Positions 36,519 to 45,620 of a DNA stretch of 64,000 nt are shown piece after piece. The position numbers and the translations under genes were made by a program. Position 1 is the first letter of the stretch. Every line of letters starts with the position of its first letter. Where the stretch lies: NCBI RefSeq assembly GCF_024168825.1, contig NZ_JALJWH010000001.1, positions 4,960,001-5,024,000 on the forward strand, written 5' to 3'. Below the pieces are notes generated by a model, which saw only the letters and a list, made by a program, of their open reading frames with translations, had not been told where the DNA came from and ran no database searches. This DNA comes from Paenarthrobacter sp. A20. GTDB taxonomy: Bacteria; Actinomycetota; Actinomycetes; Actinomycetales; Micrococcaceae.

Positions 36519-37466
36519 GTGTCCTTCCGTGATTCACTGGCAAACCGCGTCCGCACCGTCGGGCGCGGTTTCGCCGTCACTACAGCCCTTGGTACAACAG
36601 CCGGAGCGGCAGCAGCTGCCTATGGTTGGTGGGAGAAGGACCAGTTCGAGGTCCGCCAGGAAACACTTCCGGTCCTCCCCGAGGGTTCAGCGCCGTTCCG
36701 GGTCCTCCACCTGAGCGACATTCACTTCGTCCCGGGCCAGGACAAGAAGGCCCAGTGGCTCCAGTCGCTGGCCGATCTGAAACCCGATCTTGTGGTCAAC
36801 ACGGGCGATAACCTGAGCCACACCAAGGCCGTCGATCCCTTGATCCAGGCACTTCGCCCGCTGCTGGAGTTCCCGGGCGTTTTCGTGCCGGGGTCCAATG
36901 ACTACTACGCGCCAAGAATCAAAAACCCGGCCGGATACTTCCGCGGGCCCTCAAAGCTCAAGACTGAACCCATCAAGCTCGACTGGCCCAAGCTCCGGTC
37001 AGCCTTCGGCATGGGCGGTTGGATCGATCTCACCAACCGCGCCCAGTCAGTGGTCCTCAACGGACTCCGCTTCGATTTCTCCGGAGTCGACGACCCCCAC
37101 CTCAAGCGCGAGCGGTACGCCGGCTGGCCCCGCGGAACCGTGAACCAGGACGCCCGCCCGCACCTCAAGGTCGGTGTCATCCATGCTCCGTACCAGCGCG
37201 TGCTGGACCACTTCACCGAAGCTGGAGCGGACGTAATCTTTGCCGGGCACACCCACGGCGGCCAGATCTGCATCCCTGGCTATGGCGCCCTGGTCTCCAA
37301 CTGCGACCTCCCCACGTGGCGCGCAAAGGGACTCCACGACTGGGAAAGCAAGGAATTCACGACGCCGGTAAACGTCTCAGGCGGTATCGGCACCTCACGC
37401 TTCGCGCCGGTCCGGATCGCCTGCCGCCCGGAAGCAGTGCTGCTGACGCTCACGGCACGCAGCTAA
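36519..37466 (+). CDS. Metallophosphoesterase (calcineurin-like)
   Basis: A 315-residue protein with an N-terminal hydrophobic segment (AVTTALGTTAGAAAAAYGWW) that probably anchors it in the membrane. The catalytic domain has the metal ligands DIH (LHLSDIHFVPG), GDN (VVNTGDNLSH), GSND (VPGSNDYY, in place of GNHE) and GHTHGGQI. This is the YkuE-like subgroup. The substrate, perhaps a phospholipid or cell-wall precursor, is unknown. GTG 36519 is nearly contiguous with the PBP gene, supporting a cell-envelope role. Rv3683 is the positional mycobacterial counterpart. Confidence 0.92.
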   Translation: MSFRDSLANRVRTVGRGFAVTTALGTTAGAAAAAYGWWEKDQFEVRQETLPVLPEGSAPFRVLHLSDIHFVPGQDKKAQWLQSLADLKPDLVVNTGDNLSHTKAVDPLIQALRPLLEFPGVFVPGSNDYYAPRIKNPAGYFRGPSKLKTEPIKLDWPKLRSAFGMGGWIDLTNRAQSVVLNGLRFDFSGVDDPHLKRERYAGWPRGTVNQDARPHLKVGVIHAPYQRVLDHFTEAGADVIFAGHTHGGQICIPGYGALVSNCDLPTWRAKGLHDWESKEFTTPVNVSGGIGTSRFAPVRIACRPEAVLLTLTARS

Positions 37467-37508
37467 ACACCGAGGGATCATTGCGATCCTCAATAACTGG
37501 GTCAAACA

Positions 37509-37579
37509 TTTCACCTACGTTGCGTAGTCCTGTGAAACGAATCACGCCATGGCATAGGGTAGTTGCTACGGGAAACTAC
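37509..37579. promoter_or_regulatory. Inverted repeats upstream of the ABC exporter genes (possible operators)
   Basis: CTACGTTGCGTAG (37515-37527, 5-bp arms, 3-base centre) lies within TTTCAC...GTGAAA, and GTAGTT-N9-AACTAC follows at 37559-37579, 40-90 bases before the first exporter gene. CTACG-N3-CGTAG palindromes are common for TetR-type repressors of drug exporters, but no regulator gene is adjacent. Confidence 0.4.
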
Positions 37580-37618
37580 CTCCGCACCATCTGAAGATCC
37601 AGCTGTTGAGAAGCGGGC

Positions 37619-39418
37619 ATGTCCAAGCAAACGTCATTTTTCACCTCCGTCGGCCGGCTGTACCCTCATGTGCGGCCAATCCTCCCCCGCCTGTTCATGG
37701 GCCTGATATGCGCCCTGCTGGCAAGCATCGTGGCGCTGACGATTCCGCAGGTACTGCGGGTCCTCGTCAACAACTCCTTGCAACCCGGCGGTTCCACGGA
37801 CGCAGTCTGGATTGCCGCCGTCGTGATCCTTGCGTTGGGTATTGCTGAAGCGGGGCTGGTGGCGTTGCGCCGGCAGTTCGTCATCAACCCCGCCACCACC
37901 GTTGAGACCCGGATGCGCGTAACGCTTTACGGGCACCTGCAACAGCTCACCGTGGCGTTCCACGACCGCTGGGGTTCGGGCCAATTGCTCTCCCGCGCCA
38001 TGACGGACCTGAGCTTCCTGCGGCGCTGGATGGCCTTCGGCGCGATCATGCTGGTGGTCACGACGTTGACGGTGATCATCGGCGTCGGCGTGATGTTCTC
38101 CATGAGCTGGCAGCTCGCCCTGATCTTCCTGGGCGCGGCGGTACCGATCATGATCAACTCCTTCCGCTTCCGCCGCCGGTTCAGCCTGGTCACCCGGCTC
38201 AGCCAGGACCAGGCCGGCGACCTCGCCACCACCGTGGAGGAATCCGTCCACGGCATACGCGTCCTGAAGGCCTTTGGGCGCAGCCGCGAAGCGTTGGAGA
38301 ACTTCAACGGCCAGGCCGAGGAGCTTCGGCAGACCGAGATCGCGAAGGCCAAGCAGCAAGCCGGCTTCACCTTGGTTGTTACTTTGCTGCCGGAACTTGC
38401 GCTGGGCGTCGGGCTGGTGGTGGGCATTATGCTTGCGGCCAGCGGCCAGCTGAGCATTGGCTCGCTGGTTGCCTTCTTCGCAACCGCCGCCGTGGTGGCC
38501 ACTCCGGTGGAATTCTCGGGCATGCTGCTGGCGATGGCCCTGACCGCGAAGACCGCGTTGGACCGCCACTTCGAGGTCATGGACACGGAAAACACCATTA
38601 CTTCCCCGGATCACGCCACGGTGCCGGAGACCGTGAAGGGCGTCTTGCGCTTTGAGCACGCGGGTTTCGGGTTCGACGACGGCGGGTCGCTCCTGCACGA
38701 TCTCACCCTTGATATCCGTCCTGGCGAAACGATGGCCCTGGTGGGCATCACCGGCAGCGGCAAGAGCGCCATGCTCCAACTCGTCCCCCGCCTCTACGAC
38801 GTCACCGAGGGTGCTGTGACCATCGACGGGGTGAATGTCCGCGACTACGACATCGACGAGCTCCGGAGGATCGTGGCCGTTGCCTTCGAGGACACCACCT
38901 TGTTCTCCAGTTCAGTGCGCGACAACGTCCTCCTGGGCGCTCCGGATCCCAGCGATGCAGCCCTGGATGAAGCCTTGGACGTGGCGCAGGCCCAGTTCGC
39001 CTACTCATTGCCCGACGGCGTGGACACGCTCATCGGTGAGGAAGGGCTGAGCCTGTCCGGCGGCCAACGCCAGCGCATCGCCCTGGCCCGGGCCATCGCG
39101 GCCAAACCGAAGGTCCTGGTCCTGGACGATCCCCTGTCCGCCCTGGATGTGAACACCGAGGAACGAGTGGAGGCCCGCTTGCGCGAGGTCCTCCGCGAGA
39201 CCACCACACTGATCGTTGCGCACCGGCCATCCACTGTGGCTTTGGCGGACCGGGTGGCGTTGCTCGAAAACGGCACCATCACCGCCGTCGGAACCCATAC
39301 GGAACTGTTGGCCGACAACGATCACTACCACTACGTCATCGCCAGCCTGGATACCGGTCCGAAGGACCTGGACACCGAACTGGACGAACTCGAAGAAGCT
39401 GAGGAGGCCCGCCGGTGA
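37619..39418 (+). CDS. ABC exporter half-transporter, degenerate ATPase site
   Basis: A membrane-ATPase fusion of 599 residues: six membrane segments in the first ~310 residues, then an NBD with Walker [10 protein letters not shown], signature [14 protein letters not shown] and Walker [13 protein letters not shown]. The residue after the Walker B Asp is Asp, not the catalytic Glu. That substitution marks the non-catalytic half of heterodimeric exporters such as BmrC or TM287. It overlaps the second half gene by 4 bases. Substrate unknown; multidrug or lipid export is likely. Confidence 0.93.
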   Translation: MSKQTSFFTSVGRLYPHVRPILPRLFMGLICALLASIVALTIPQVLRVLVNNSLQPGGSTDAVWIAAVVILALGIAEAGLVALRRQFVINPATTVETRMRVTLYGHLQQLTVAFHDRWGSGQLLSRAMTDLSFLRRWMAFGAIMLVVTTLTVIIGVGVMFSMSWQLALIFLGAAVPIMINSFRFRRRFSLVTRLSQDQAGDLATTVEESVHGIRVLKAFGRSREALENFNGQAEELRQTEIAKAKQQAGFTLVVTLLPELALGVGLVVGIMLAASGQLSIGSLVAFFATAAVVATPVEFSGMLLAMALTAKTALDRHFEVMDTENTITSPDHATVPETVKGVLRFEHAGFGFDDGGSLLHDLTLDIRPGETMALVGITGSGKSAMLQLVPRLYDVTEGAVTIDGVNVRDYDIDELRRIVAVAFEDTTLFSSSVRDNVLLGAPDPSDAALDEALDVAQAQFAYSLPDGVDTLIGEEGLSLSGGQRQRIALARAIAAKPKVLVLDDPLSALDVNTEERVEARLREVLRETTTLIVAHRPSTVALADRVALLENGTITAVGTHTELLADNDHYHYVIASLDTGPKDLDTELDELEEAEEARR

Positions 39419-41247
39419 GTGCCACAACTTTTGGAACCGCCAACGAGGACAACACGCTCCTCACCAAGGCAGACAGCAAAGCCGTACGACGCCGGTCGCT
39501 CACCTTGCTTGCCTCGCTCATCCGCCCCGTGCGGTTGCGTTTCTGGCTGACGATCGCGATGGTGGTGGTCTCGCAGCTCACGCGGGTTGCCGGGCCGGCG
39601 CTGATCGCCTTTGGGATCGACAACGCCCTTCCCGCGCTGCAGGCAGGCGACAACGGCCCCTTGGTGCTGGCGGGTGCCCTGTATCTGGCAGCTGCCATCG
39701 CCACGGCCGGAATGACAGCACTGTATGTGACGTCCACGGCCCGCCTGAGCCAGGCCATGCTCCTGGATCTCCGGCTGCGCGTTTTCCGGCACACCCAACG
39801 GCTGAGCCTGGAATTCCACGAGAAATACACCTCCGGGCGCATCATTGCCCGGCAGACGTCGGACCTTGAAGCGCTCCGCGAACTCCTGGACTCCGGCGTC
39901 AGCTCCTTGGCGTCCGGCATGCTGTTCATGCTCTTCACGGCCATCACGGTGTTCGCGCTGGATTGGCGCAGCGGTCTGATCATGCTGGCTGCCGGAGTGC
40001 CCATGTTCTTCCTTGCCCGCTGGTACCAGAAGCACTCGCAGATCGCCTTCCGTGAATCCCGTGTGGTTTCAGCCCGGTTGATCGTGCACTTCGTGGAGAC
40101 CATGACAGGCATCCGCGCAGTGAAGGCTTTCCGCAAGGAACCCGAGAATGCATCGCAGTATGGCGAGTTGGCCGAGGATTACCGTAAGAACACTGTCCGC
40201 TCCATCAACCTGAACGGCATCTTCCAGCCGGGCCTGGTGCTGATCGGGAATGTCTGCGTTGCCGTGGTCCTGCTGTTTGGTGGCTTCCGTGTGCTCAGCG
40301 GCGACCTCGCCGTCGGCGTCCTGCTGGCCCTGATCCTGTCGACCAAGCGCTTCTTCCAGCCCGTGGACCAGATGGCGATGTTCTACAACTCGTTCCAGAG
40401 CGCGCAGGCAGCATTGGAAAAGGTGTCGGGCCTCCTTGAGGAAGTTCCCACGGTCCGTCCGCCGAAGGCCCCGGTGCCGCTGAAGAGTTCGCGGGGCGAG
40501 ATCGATTTCCAGTCTGTGGAGTTCGGGTACGGCGACGGCCAGGTAGTGGTTCCCACGATGGACCTGCATATCCCGGCCGGGCAAACCGTTGCGTTGGTGG
40601 GCCAAACCGGCGCCGGCAAATCGACGCTGGCCAAGCTCGTGGCACGCTTCTATGACGTCACGTCCGGGGCGATCACCCTGGACGGCATCGACCTCAGGGA
40701 CTTGTCCACCACAGACCTGCGCCGCGCCGTGGTGATGGTGACCCAGGAAGCGTTCCTCTTCAGCGGATCAGTAGCTGACAACATCGCGCTGGGCCGGCCC
40801 GAAGCATCCCGGGCGGAAATCGAGGCCGCCGCGGTTGCTGTCGGGGCTCACGAGTTCATCACCAGCCTGCCCGAAGGCTACGACACTGACGTCAACAAGC
40901 GCGGTGGCCGGGTGTCCTCGGGCCAGCGCCAACTCATTGGTTTCGCCCGGGCCTTCCTGGCCGCACCGGCCGTGCTGATCCTCGACGAAGCAACGTCCTC
41001 CCTGGACATTCCGTCCGAGCGGATGGTCCAGCAGGGACTTGCGCAGCTCCTGGAAGGCGTGGCGGGTGGGAACTCTGTCCGGACGGCAATCATCATCGCC
41101 CACCGCCTCTCCACCGTGGAGACAGCCGACAGGGTCCTCGTGGTCCATGACGGCCGCATCGTGGAGGACGGGACGCCGGCCGAATTGATCAACGGAGGCG
41201 GACGGTTCGCCCAGTTGCACGGGGCCTGGCGGGACTCGCTGGTGTAG
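39415..41247 (+). CDS. ABC exporter half-transporter, catalytic ATPase site
   Basis: The partner half-transporter, 610 residues. It has a membrane domain with six segments and an NBD with Walker [10 protein letters not shown] and Walker [13 protein letters not shown] (Glu present). The signature reads [14 protein letters not shown] in place of LSGGQ. A consensus Walker B paired with a deviant signature complements the first half, as expected for a heterodimer with one canonical site. GTG 39415 overlaps the first gene (GTGA). Confidence 0.93.
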   Translation: MSATTFGTANEDNTLLTKADSKAVRRRSLTLLASLIRPVRLRFWLTIAMVVVSQLTRVAGPALIAFGIDNALPALQAGDNGPLVLAGALYLAAAIATAGMTALYVTSTARLSQAMLLDLRLRVFRHTQRLSLEFHEKYTSGRIIARQTSDLEALRELLDSGVSSLASGMLFMLFTAITVFALDWRSGLIMLAAGVPMFFLARWYQKHSQIAFRESRVVSARLIVHFVETMTGIRAVKAFRKEPENASQYGELAEDYRKNTVRSINLNGIFQPGLVLIGNVCVAVVLLFGGFRVLSGDLAVGVLLALILSTKRFFQPVDQMAMFYNSFQSAQAALEKVSGLLEEVPTVRPPKAPVPLKSSRGEIDFQSVEFGYGDGQVVVPTMDLHIPAGQTVALVGQTGAGKSTLAKLVARFYDVTSGAITLDGIDLRDLSTTDLRRAVVMVTQEAFLFSGSVADNIALGRPEASRAEIEAAAVAVGAHEFITSLPEGYDTDVNKRGGRVSSGQRQLIGFARAFLAAPAVLILDEATSSLDIPSERMVQQGLAQLLEGVAGGNSVRTAIIIAHRLSTVETADRVLVVHDGRIVEDGTPAELINGGGRFAQLHGAWRDSLV

Positions 41248-41346
41248 CTTTCCTGTGGGTCCAGGCAGTGACGAGGGACACTCCCTCCTCGATTTCGCAT
41301 CACGGGACGTTTCGGCTATTCTTGAACAGTTGCTTTCGCAGCGGAT

Positions 41347-41423
<77 letters not shown>

Positions 41424-41429
41424 AACACG

Positions 41430-41464
41430 AAAATGGCGTCGAGAAATCGGCGCCATTTTTGTTT
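41430..41464 (+). terminator. Terminator after tRNA-Pro
   Basis: AAAATGGCG / CGCCATTTT inverted repeat (9 bp, with further CGA pairing possible in the 12-base loop) followed by TGTTT. It lies 7 bases after the tRNA. Confidence 0.85.
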
Positions 41465-41533
41465 GCCGGGACCTGTCCTGACCCCTTCATGCGGCCGCCG
41501 GCGAATAGTCCAGGCCACGCATACCCTTAGGGC

Positions 41534-41578
41534 AAAGAAAACCCCGGGGCGTCGCTCGTAACGCCCCGGGGTTTCTTC
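41534..41578 (-). terminator. Terminator of the secreted-peptide gene
   Basis: On the minus strand, a 13-bp GC-rich stem (AAACCCCGGGGCG / CGCCCCGGGGTTT) with a 10-base loop is followed by TTCTTT, 13 bases after the peptide-gene stop. This indicates a dedicated monocistronic transcript. Confidence 0.85.
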
Positions 41579-41590
41579 ACTGCAGTTGAT

Positions 41591-41818
41591 TTACATAGGA
41601 TCCGGCCAGTTGCCGATGGACAACGTCGTGTACGTCGGCGGCGTGGATGTTGTGGACTTCGTCGGCGCAGCGATGCGCATGGGATCAGGCCAGTTGCCAA
41701 TGGCACTGATGGTGCTGCTGGAGTCCACTGCCGGAGCAGCAGACACGACTGCGGGAGCCGCAACCGCTATTGTCAGTGCGCCCGCCACGGCCACTGAAGC
41801 GATGATTTTCTTGAACAT
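41591..41818 (-). CDS. Small secreted protein with duplicated IGNWPDPM peptide (candidate signalling-peptide precursor)
   Basis: I do not recognise a family. The 75-residue protein starts with a clear Sec signal peptide (MFKKIIASVAVAGALTIAVA..., cleavage likely after VSA at residue 27). The ~48-residue mature part is Ser/Thr/Pro-rich with IGNWPDPM at residues 40-47 and again at 68-75, the latter being the exact C-terminus. The two copies differ at three codon third positions (ATT/ATC, CCT/CCG, CCC/CCT), all synonymous. A good RBS (GGGGA, 8 bases upstream) precedes ATG 41818, and the gene has its own promoter candidate and terminator. It is divergent from an HTH-TPR regulator. By analogy with Phr, PapR and NprX precursors, the C-terminal peptide could be a pheromone read by that regulator (inference). 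A small surface or antimicrobial peptide is the alternative. Confidence 0.85.
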   Translation of the reverse strand: MFKKIIASVAVAGALTIAVAAPAVVSAAPAVDSSSTISAIGNWPDPMRIAAPTKSTTSTPPTYTTLSIGNWPDPM

Positions 41819-41869
41819 GGTATTTCCCCAATGCGAGTCGGATTCGTTATGGAAATTGCGCGGTCCCTG

Positions 41870-41909
41870 TTGACATACATTGTAAAATGTTTTCCACAGA
41901 GACTGTCAA
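41870..41909. promoter_or_regulatory. Divergent promoter/operator between peptide gene and regulator
   Basis: On the minus strand, TTGACA (41904-41909) and TACAAT (41879-41884), 19 bases apart, form a promoter candidate for the peptide gene. The inverted repeat ACATTGTAAAATGT (41877-41890; arms ACATT/AATGT) covers that -10 box, as an operator for the adjacent regulator might. A plus-strand TTGACA lies at 41870-41875. Confidence 0.5.
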
Positions 41910-41944
41910 GGTTTAGGTCAAAAGACACCTGTAGGAGGGGACCC

Positions 41945-43210
41945 GTGGGAAACGGATTCGGCGAGAAGCTACGTGCCGAACGGCTCGAACGTGGGTTAAC
42001 GCAGGCCGAGCTCGGCAAAAACCTGTATTCGCCCAGCTACATTTCGCTCCTTGAGACCGGCCGGCGTGAGCCCACAGCCGAGGTCATCGAAGAGCTGGCC
42101 CGCCGGTTGGAACTGGCGCCGAAGGCCTTGGAAGCGTGGAGCCAACCCGTTTCCGTAAGCGACGCCGAATACGTCCTCGCTGGACTCTATGCCCGGCAAG
42201 CCTGGGACCTTCGCGACTACCAACTCGCCGCCAGCCACGCTGCCACCGCCGCTCAGATCGCCCTTGAGGCCAAGAACAACAGCGCCTGGTGGAACATGAC
42301 GTACATGCAGGCCGAGTGCGTGATGAAGCAGGGCCACCTCAAAGAATGCCAACAGATCGTTGAACATCTGCTGGAACATCCCATGGCCACCGAATCCGCA
42401 GGCCTCGGAGTGCGTGCGTGGCAGATGCTTGCCGCAGTGTGTCACGGACAAGGTCAGCTGGCCACCGCCGTCGAACATGCAAAGCAGGCAGTGAAGCTGT
42501 GCGAGCAGCTGCCCAAGGGATCCACCCTCATCATCGGAGCTCACCGCGCCCTGATCGGTGCCCTTGCCGAGAGCGGCAAGCTGGACGAAGCATGGACGTA
42601 CTGCCTGGCCATGATCGATCACATGGACGAGCACTCCATGTCGCAGCTGGCCGGGGAAGTTGCCTGGGTGGTGGGCAACGTTGCCTTCATGCGCCACGAC
42701 TACGTCGAAGGCATCAAGCACCACGAGCGTGCAGCCAAGCTGCTCTCCCCAGCCAACGACATCGAGCTGTGGGCCCGGTTCAACAAGGCCTCCGCAGCGG
42801 TCCGCTTGTCCTCGGGCATCGTGGAGCCGGAAACACTGTCCGCCATTGAGCGCGCCGAACTGGCGCTGTCCATCGTGGGCGGAAACAAGACGGACCAGCT
42901 GGAGGTCGCCTTCATTCGCGCCCGCTGGCTGTACCTGACCGGCGACATTCCTGCCGCCGTCGAGAAGCTCCGCGAAATCCATGCCGACCGAAAGGTCCTG
43001 GCCCGACACACCGCCGGCGAGGTTTCGCTGCTGCTGGGCAAGTCCCTGAAAGCAGCTGGGGAAGCCTCTGAGGCGCTGCAGTTCCTGGAAGAGGCCCAGC
43101 ACGACTTCAGCGCTGCCGGGGCCTCTGACAGGGTCCAGCAGGCCATGGATGCCGTCCTCGAGATCCGCCTCGCCGAGCGCCGCGCCGCGAAGGAACACTC
43201 CGGAGCCTGA
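41945..43210 (+). CDS. HTH (XRE) + TPR regulator, RRNPP-like
   Basis: 421 residues. The N-terminal XRE helix-turn-helix is about residues 4-62 (GEKLRAERLERGLTQAELGK, SPSYISLLETGRREPTAEVIEELARRL). The remaining ~350 residues are all-helical with TPR-like units (ARQAWDLRDYQLAASHAATA, GQGQLATAVEHAKQAVKLCEQL, HDYVEGIKHHERAAKLLSPA, LYLTGDIPAAVEKLREIHAD, AAGEASEALQFLEEAQHDFS). This is the architecture of RRNPP peptide receptors (NprR, PlcR, Rgg, AimR) and close in length to NprR. GTG 41945 is chosen because GGAGGGG lies just upstream; the open frame reaches further 5' without an RBS. Its divergent neighbour encodes a small secreted protein with a repeated C-terminal octapeptide. A plain XRE-TPR regulator unrelated to peptides is the alternative. 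Confidence 0.88.
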   Translation: MGNGFGEKLRAERLERGLTQAELGKNLYSPSYISLLETGRREPTAEVIEELARRLELAPKALEAWSQPVSVSDAEYVLAGLYARQAWDLRDYQLAASHAATAAQIALEAKNNSAWWNMTYMQAECVMKQGHLKECQQIVEHLLEHPMATESAGLGVRAWQMLAAVCHGQGQLATAVEHAKQAVKLCEQLPKGSTLIIGAHRALIGALAESGKLDEAWTYCLAMIDHMDEHSMSQLAGEVAWVVGNVAFMRHDYVEGIKHHERAAKLLSPANDIELWARFNKASAAVRLSSGIVEPETLSAIERAELALSIVGGNKTDQLEVAFIRARWLYLTGDIPAAVEKLREIHADRKVLARHTAGEVSLLLGKSLKAAGEASEALQFLEEAQHDFSAAGASDRVQQAMDAVLEIRLAERRAAKEHSGA

Positions 43211-43215
43211 ATTAA

Positions 43216-43280
43216 CCCAATAAGTCGCAGTTAAGTACGTTTTGACCGCTCAAAACGTACTTAACTGCGACTCAGTTTGG
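43216..43280. terminator. Long stem-loop between convergent genes (CTGCGACTCAGTT family)
   Basis: A perfect 23-bp stem with a 4-base loop CCGC (43223-43272), flanked by CCCAA and TCAGTTTGG. Outer bases match the element at 57886-57952, while the inner stem sequence differs. It probably acts as a bidirectional terminator for the HTH-TPR gene and purC. Confidence 0.75.
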
Positions 43281-43284
43281 TGCC

Positions 43285-44223
43285 TTAGGCGAAGGTGCGG
43301 CCTGTGAGCTTCTCGTAAGCCTCCACGTAGCGGGCACGGGTGCGCTCTACTACCTCGGCGGGCAAGGCCGGCGGGGGTGTGTCGGAGGACTTGTCCCAGC
43401 CGGACTCGGCGGACGTCAGCCAGTCACGGACATACTGCTTGTCGTATGAGGGCTGCGATTTGCCCGGCGCGTACGTGGACGCATCCCAGAACCGCGAAGA
43501 GTCCGGGGTGAGGACCTCGTCGCCAAGAGTGATGATGCCCGTGGCAGCGTCAATGCCGAACTCCACCTTGGTGTCGGCCAGGATGATGCCGCGTTCGCGG
43601 GCGATCTCCTCGGCGCGGGTATAGATCTTCAAGGTCAGCTCGCTGAGGCGGGCTGCGATGTCGTCACCCACCATTGCCACGACGTCGTCATACGTGATGT
43701 TGACGTCGTGCTCGCCTACCTCGGCCTTGGCCGAGGGAGTGAACAACGCCTTGTCCAGACGGGAACCGTCCACGAGGCCTTCGGGCAACGGGATCTCGCA
43801 CACCGTGCCGGATTCCTTGTACTCAACCAGGCCCGAGCCAGTGAGGTAGCCGCGGGCGATGCACTCCACCGGGAACATGTCCAGCTTCTTGCAGATCATG
43901 GCCCGGCCCTCGACAGCGGCAGGAACGCCACCCTCAACTGTGGAGGCAAGCACGTGGTGTTCAACGTCCAGCTGGTCGAACCACCAGAGGCTCAACTGGG
44001 TGAGGACGCGACCCTTGTCCGGGATCTCGCTGCTGAGCACATGGTCGTAGGCGCTGATGCGATCGCTGGCAACCACCAGGACGCACTCCTGGCCGATCTT
44101 TTCCGTGATGGCTTCATCGGCAGGGACGTAAAGATCGCGGACCTTGCCGGAGTACACGTGCGTCCAACCCGGCAGGTCCAACGTTTCAGTTTCGAAGCCG
44201 CCCGTGGGTATTCCTTCAGTCAT
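43285..44223 (-). CDS. purC: Phosphoribosylaminoimidazole-succinocarboxamide synthase (SAICAR synthetase)
   Basis: Catalyses the ATP-dependent joining of aspartate to CAIR in de novo purine synthesis. The ~312-residue, eukaryote-like-length form has HVYSGKVRDLYV, LVVASDRISAYDHVLSSEIPDKG, MFPVECIARGYLTGSG and LADTKVEFGID. ATG 44223 is preferred over the overlapping GTG 44229 because an AGG lies 7 bases before it. It follows purD by 2 bases on the same strand, forming a purD-purC operon. Confidence 0.96.
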   Translation of the reverse strand: MTEGIPTGGFETETLDLPGWTHVYSGKVRDLYVPADEAITEKIGQECVLVVASDRISAYDHVLSSEIPDKGRVLTQLSLWWFDQLDVEHHVLASTVEGGVPAAVEGRAMICKKLDMFPVECIARGYLTGSGLVEYKESGTVCEIPLPEGLVDGSRLDKALFTPSAKAEVGEHDVNITYDDVVAMVGDDIAARLSELTLKIYTRAEEIARERGIILADTKVEFGIDAATGIITLGDEVLTPDSSRFWDASTYAPGKSQPSYDKQYVRDWLTSAESGWDKSSDTPPPALPAEVVERTRARYVEAYEKLTGRTFA

Positions 44224-44225
44224 GC

Positions 44226-45536
44226 TCACGCCTGCACTTTCGGGATGGTGCCGGTGGCGGTGTACGGCACGCGGATTTCGCCGCGTGCGGCCTTGCCTCC
44301 GATGTCCGTACGGAACTGCGAGCCTTCAAGCTGGACCAGCTCGACGCCGTCGTACGCCTTTTCGCGGGCCTCCACCAGATCCGAACCCAGCGCAACAACT
44401 GCAAGGACGCGGCCGCCTGCGGAAACGACCTTGCCTTCGTCGTCCAGCTTGGTGCCGGCGTGGACAACGTGCACGCCGTCCAACTCGTCAACCTTCTTCA
44501 GGCCGCGGATTCGGTCACCCGTGCGGGGCGCGTCCGGGTAGTTTTCGGCGGCAACGACGACGGCGACTGCCGTGTCCTTGGACCAGCGCAGCTCTTCCGC
44601 CGTGTCCAGTTCGCCCTTGGCAGCTGCCAGCAGCAGCGCACCGAGCGGGGTCTTGAGGCGGGCAAGGACAGCCTGCGTCTCGGGATCGCCGAAGCGGACG
44701 TTGAACTCGATGACGCGGGTGCCGCGCGAGGTCAGGGCCAAGCCACAGTAGAGCACGCCGACGAAGGGGGTTCCGCGGCGGGCCATCTCGTCCACGGTGG
44801 GCTGGGCCACGCGGTCGATGACTTCCTGGACCAGGCCCTCGGGAGCCCACTCGAGCGGGGTGTACGCACCCATGCCACCAGTATTGGGGCCTTCGTCGTT
44901 GTCGAAGATGCGCTTGAAGTCCTGGGCCGGTGAGAGCGGCACGGTGGTGCGGCCGTCGCACAGGACAAACAAGGAGACCTCGGGACCGTCGAGGAATTCC
45001 TCGATGACCACGGTTCCACCGGCGTCGAAGCATGCCTGGGCGTGTGCCAGGGCTTCCGTGCGGTCCTTGGTAACGACGACGCCCTTGCCGGCGGCCAGGC
45101 CATCGTCCTTAACTACGTGGGGCGCACCGAAGGTATCCAGCGCATCGGCAGCTTCCTCGGCATTGGTGGCAACGCGGGCCATGGCCGTGGGGACGCTGGC
45201 TTCGGCCATGATCTGCTTGGCGAACGCCTTGGAAGCTTCCAACTGGGCTGCTTCCTTGCTGGGACCGAAGACCGGAATGCCGGCCTCACGGACAGCGTCG
45301 GAAACTCCGGCAGCCAGCGGCGCCTCGGGGCCGACGACAACCAGGTCCACGCCCAGCTTGGTGGCGAGGGCGGACACGGCTTCCGGGCTGTTCCCGTCGA
45401 TCGCGTGGGTGGGAACGAGTTTGCTGATGCCCGCGTTGCCCGGGGCCGCGTGGACCTCGGAGACGTTGGGGTCTTCAAGCAGAGAGCGGACAATGGCGTG
45501 TTCGCGGCCACCTGGGCCAATGACGAGTACCTTCAC
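44226..45536 (-). CDS. purD: Phosphoribosylamine-glycine ligase (GAR synthetase)
   Basis: Joins glycine to phosphoribosylamine with ATP, the second step of purine synthesis. The 436-residue ATP-grasp enzyme starts VKVLVIGPGGREHAI and has HVVKDDGLAAGKGVVV, DNDEGPNTGGMGAYTP and IEFNVRFGDPETQ. GTG 45536 is chosen because PurD proteins begin directly at (M)KVLVIG; a further 16 upstream codons are open but lack family similarity. It is the upstream gene of purD-purC. Confidence 0.96.
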   Translation of the reverse strand: MKVLVIGPGGREHAIVRSLLEDPNVSEVHAAPGNAGISKLVPTHAIDGNSPEAVSALATKLGVDLVVVGPEAPLAAGVSDAVREAGIPVFGPSKEAAQLEASKAFAKQIMAEASVPTAMARVATNAEEAADALDTFGAPHVVKDDGLAAGKGVVVTKDRTEALAHAQACFDAGGTVVIEEFLDGPEVSLFVLCDGRTTVPLSPAQDFKRIFDNDEGPNTGGMGAYTPLEWAPEGLVQEVIDRVAQPTVDEMARRGTPFVGVLYCGLALTSRGTRVIEFNVRFGDPETQAVLARLKTPLGALLLAAAKGELDTAEELRWSKDTAVAVVVAAENYPDAPRTGDRIRGLKKVDELDGVHVVHAGTKLDDEGKVVSAGGRVLAVVALGSDLVEAREKAYDGVELVQLEGSQFRTDIGGKAARGEIRVPYTATGTIPKVQA

Positions 45537-45620
45537 AGTCTTCAAGGGTACTTTGTGAAGGGCGCGGGGCCTAAGCTGTGTCATTCCCCGGACCCGGCAG
45601 CTTTGACCCGGTTACCCTGC

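Noticed and set aside
41591..41818. Lanthipeptide or other RiPP precursor
   Set aside because: The repeat contains no Cys, there is a normal Sec signal peptide, and no modification enzyme gene lies nearby; the ABC exporter 0.3 kb away is a general heterodimeric type without a peptidase domain.
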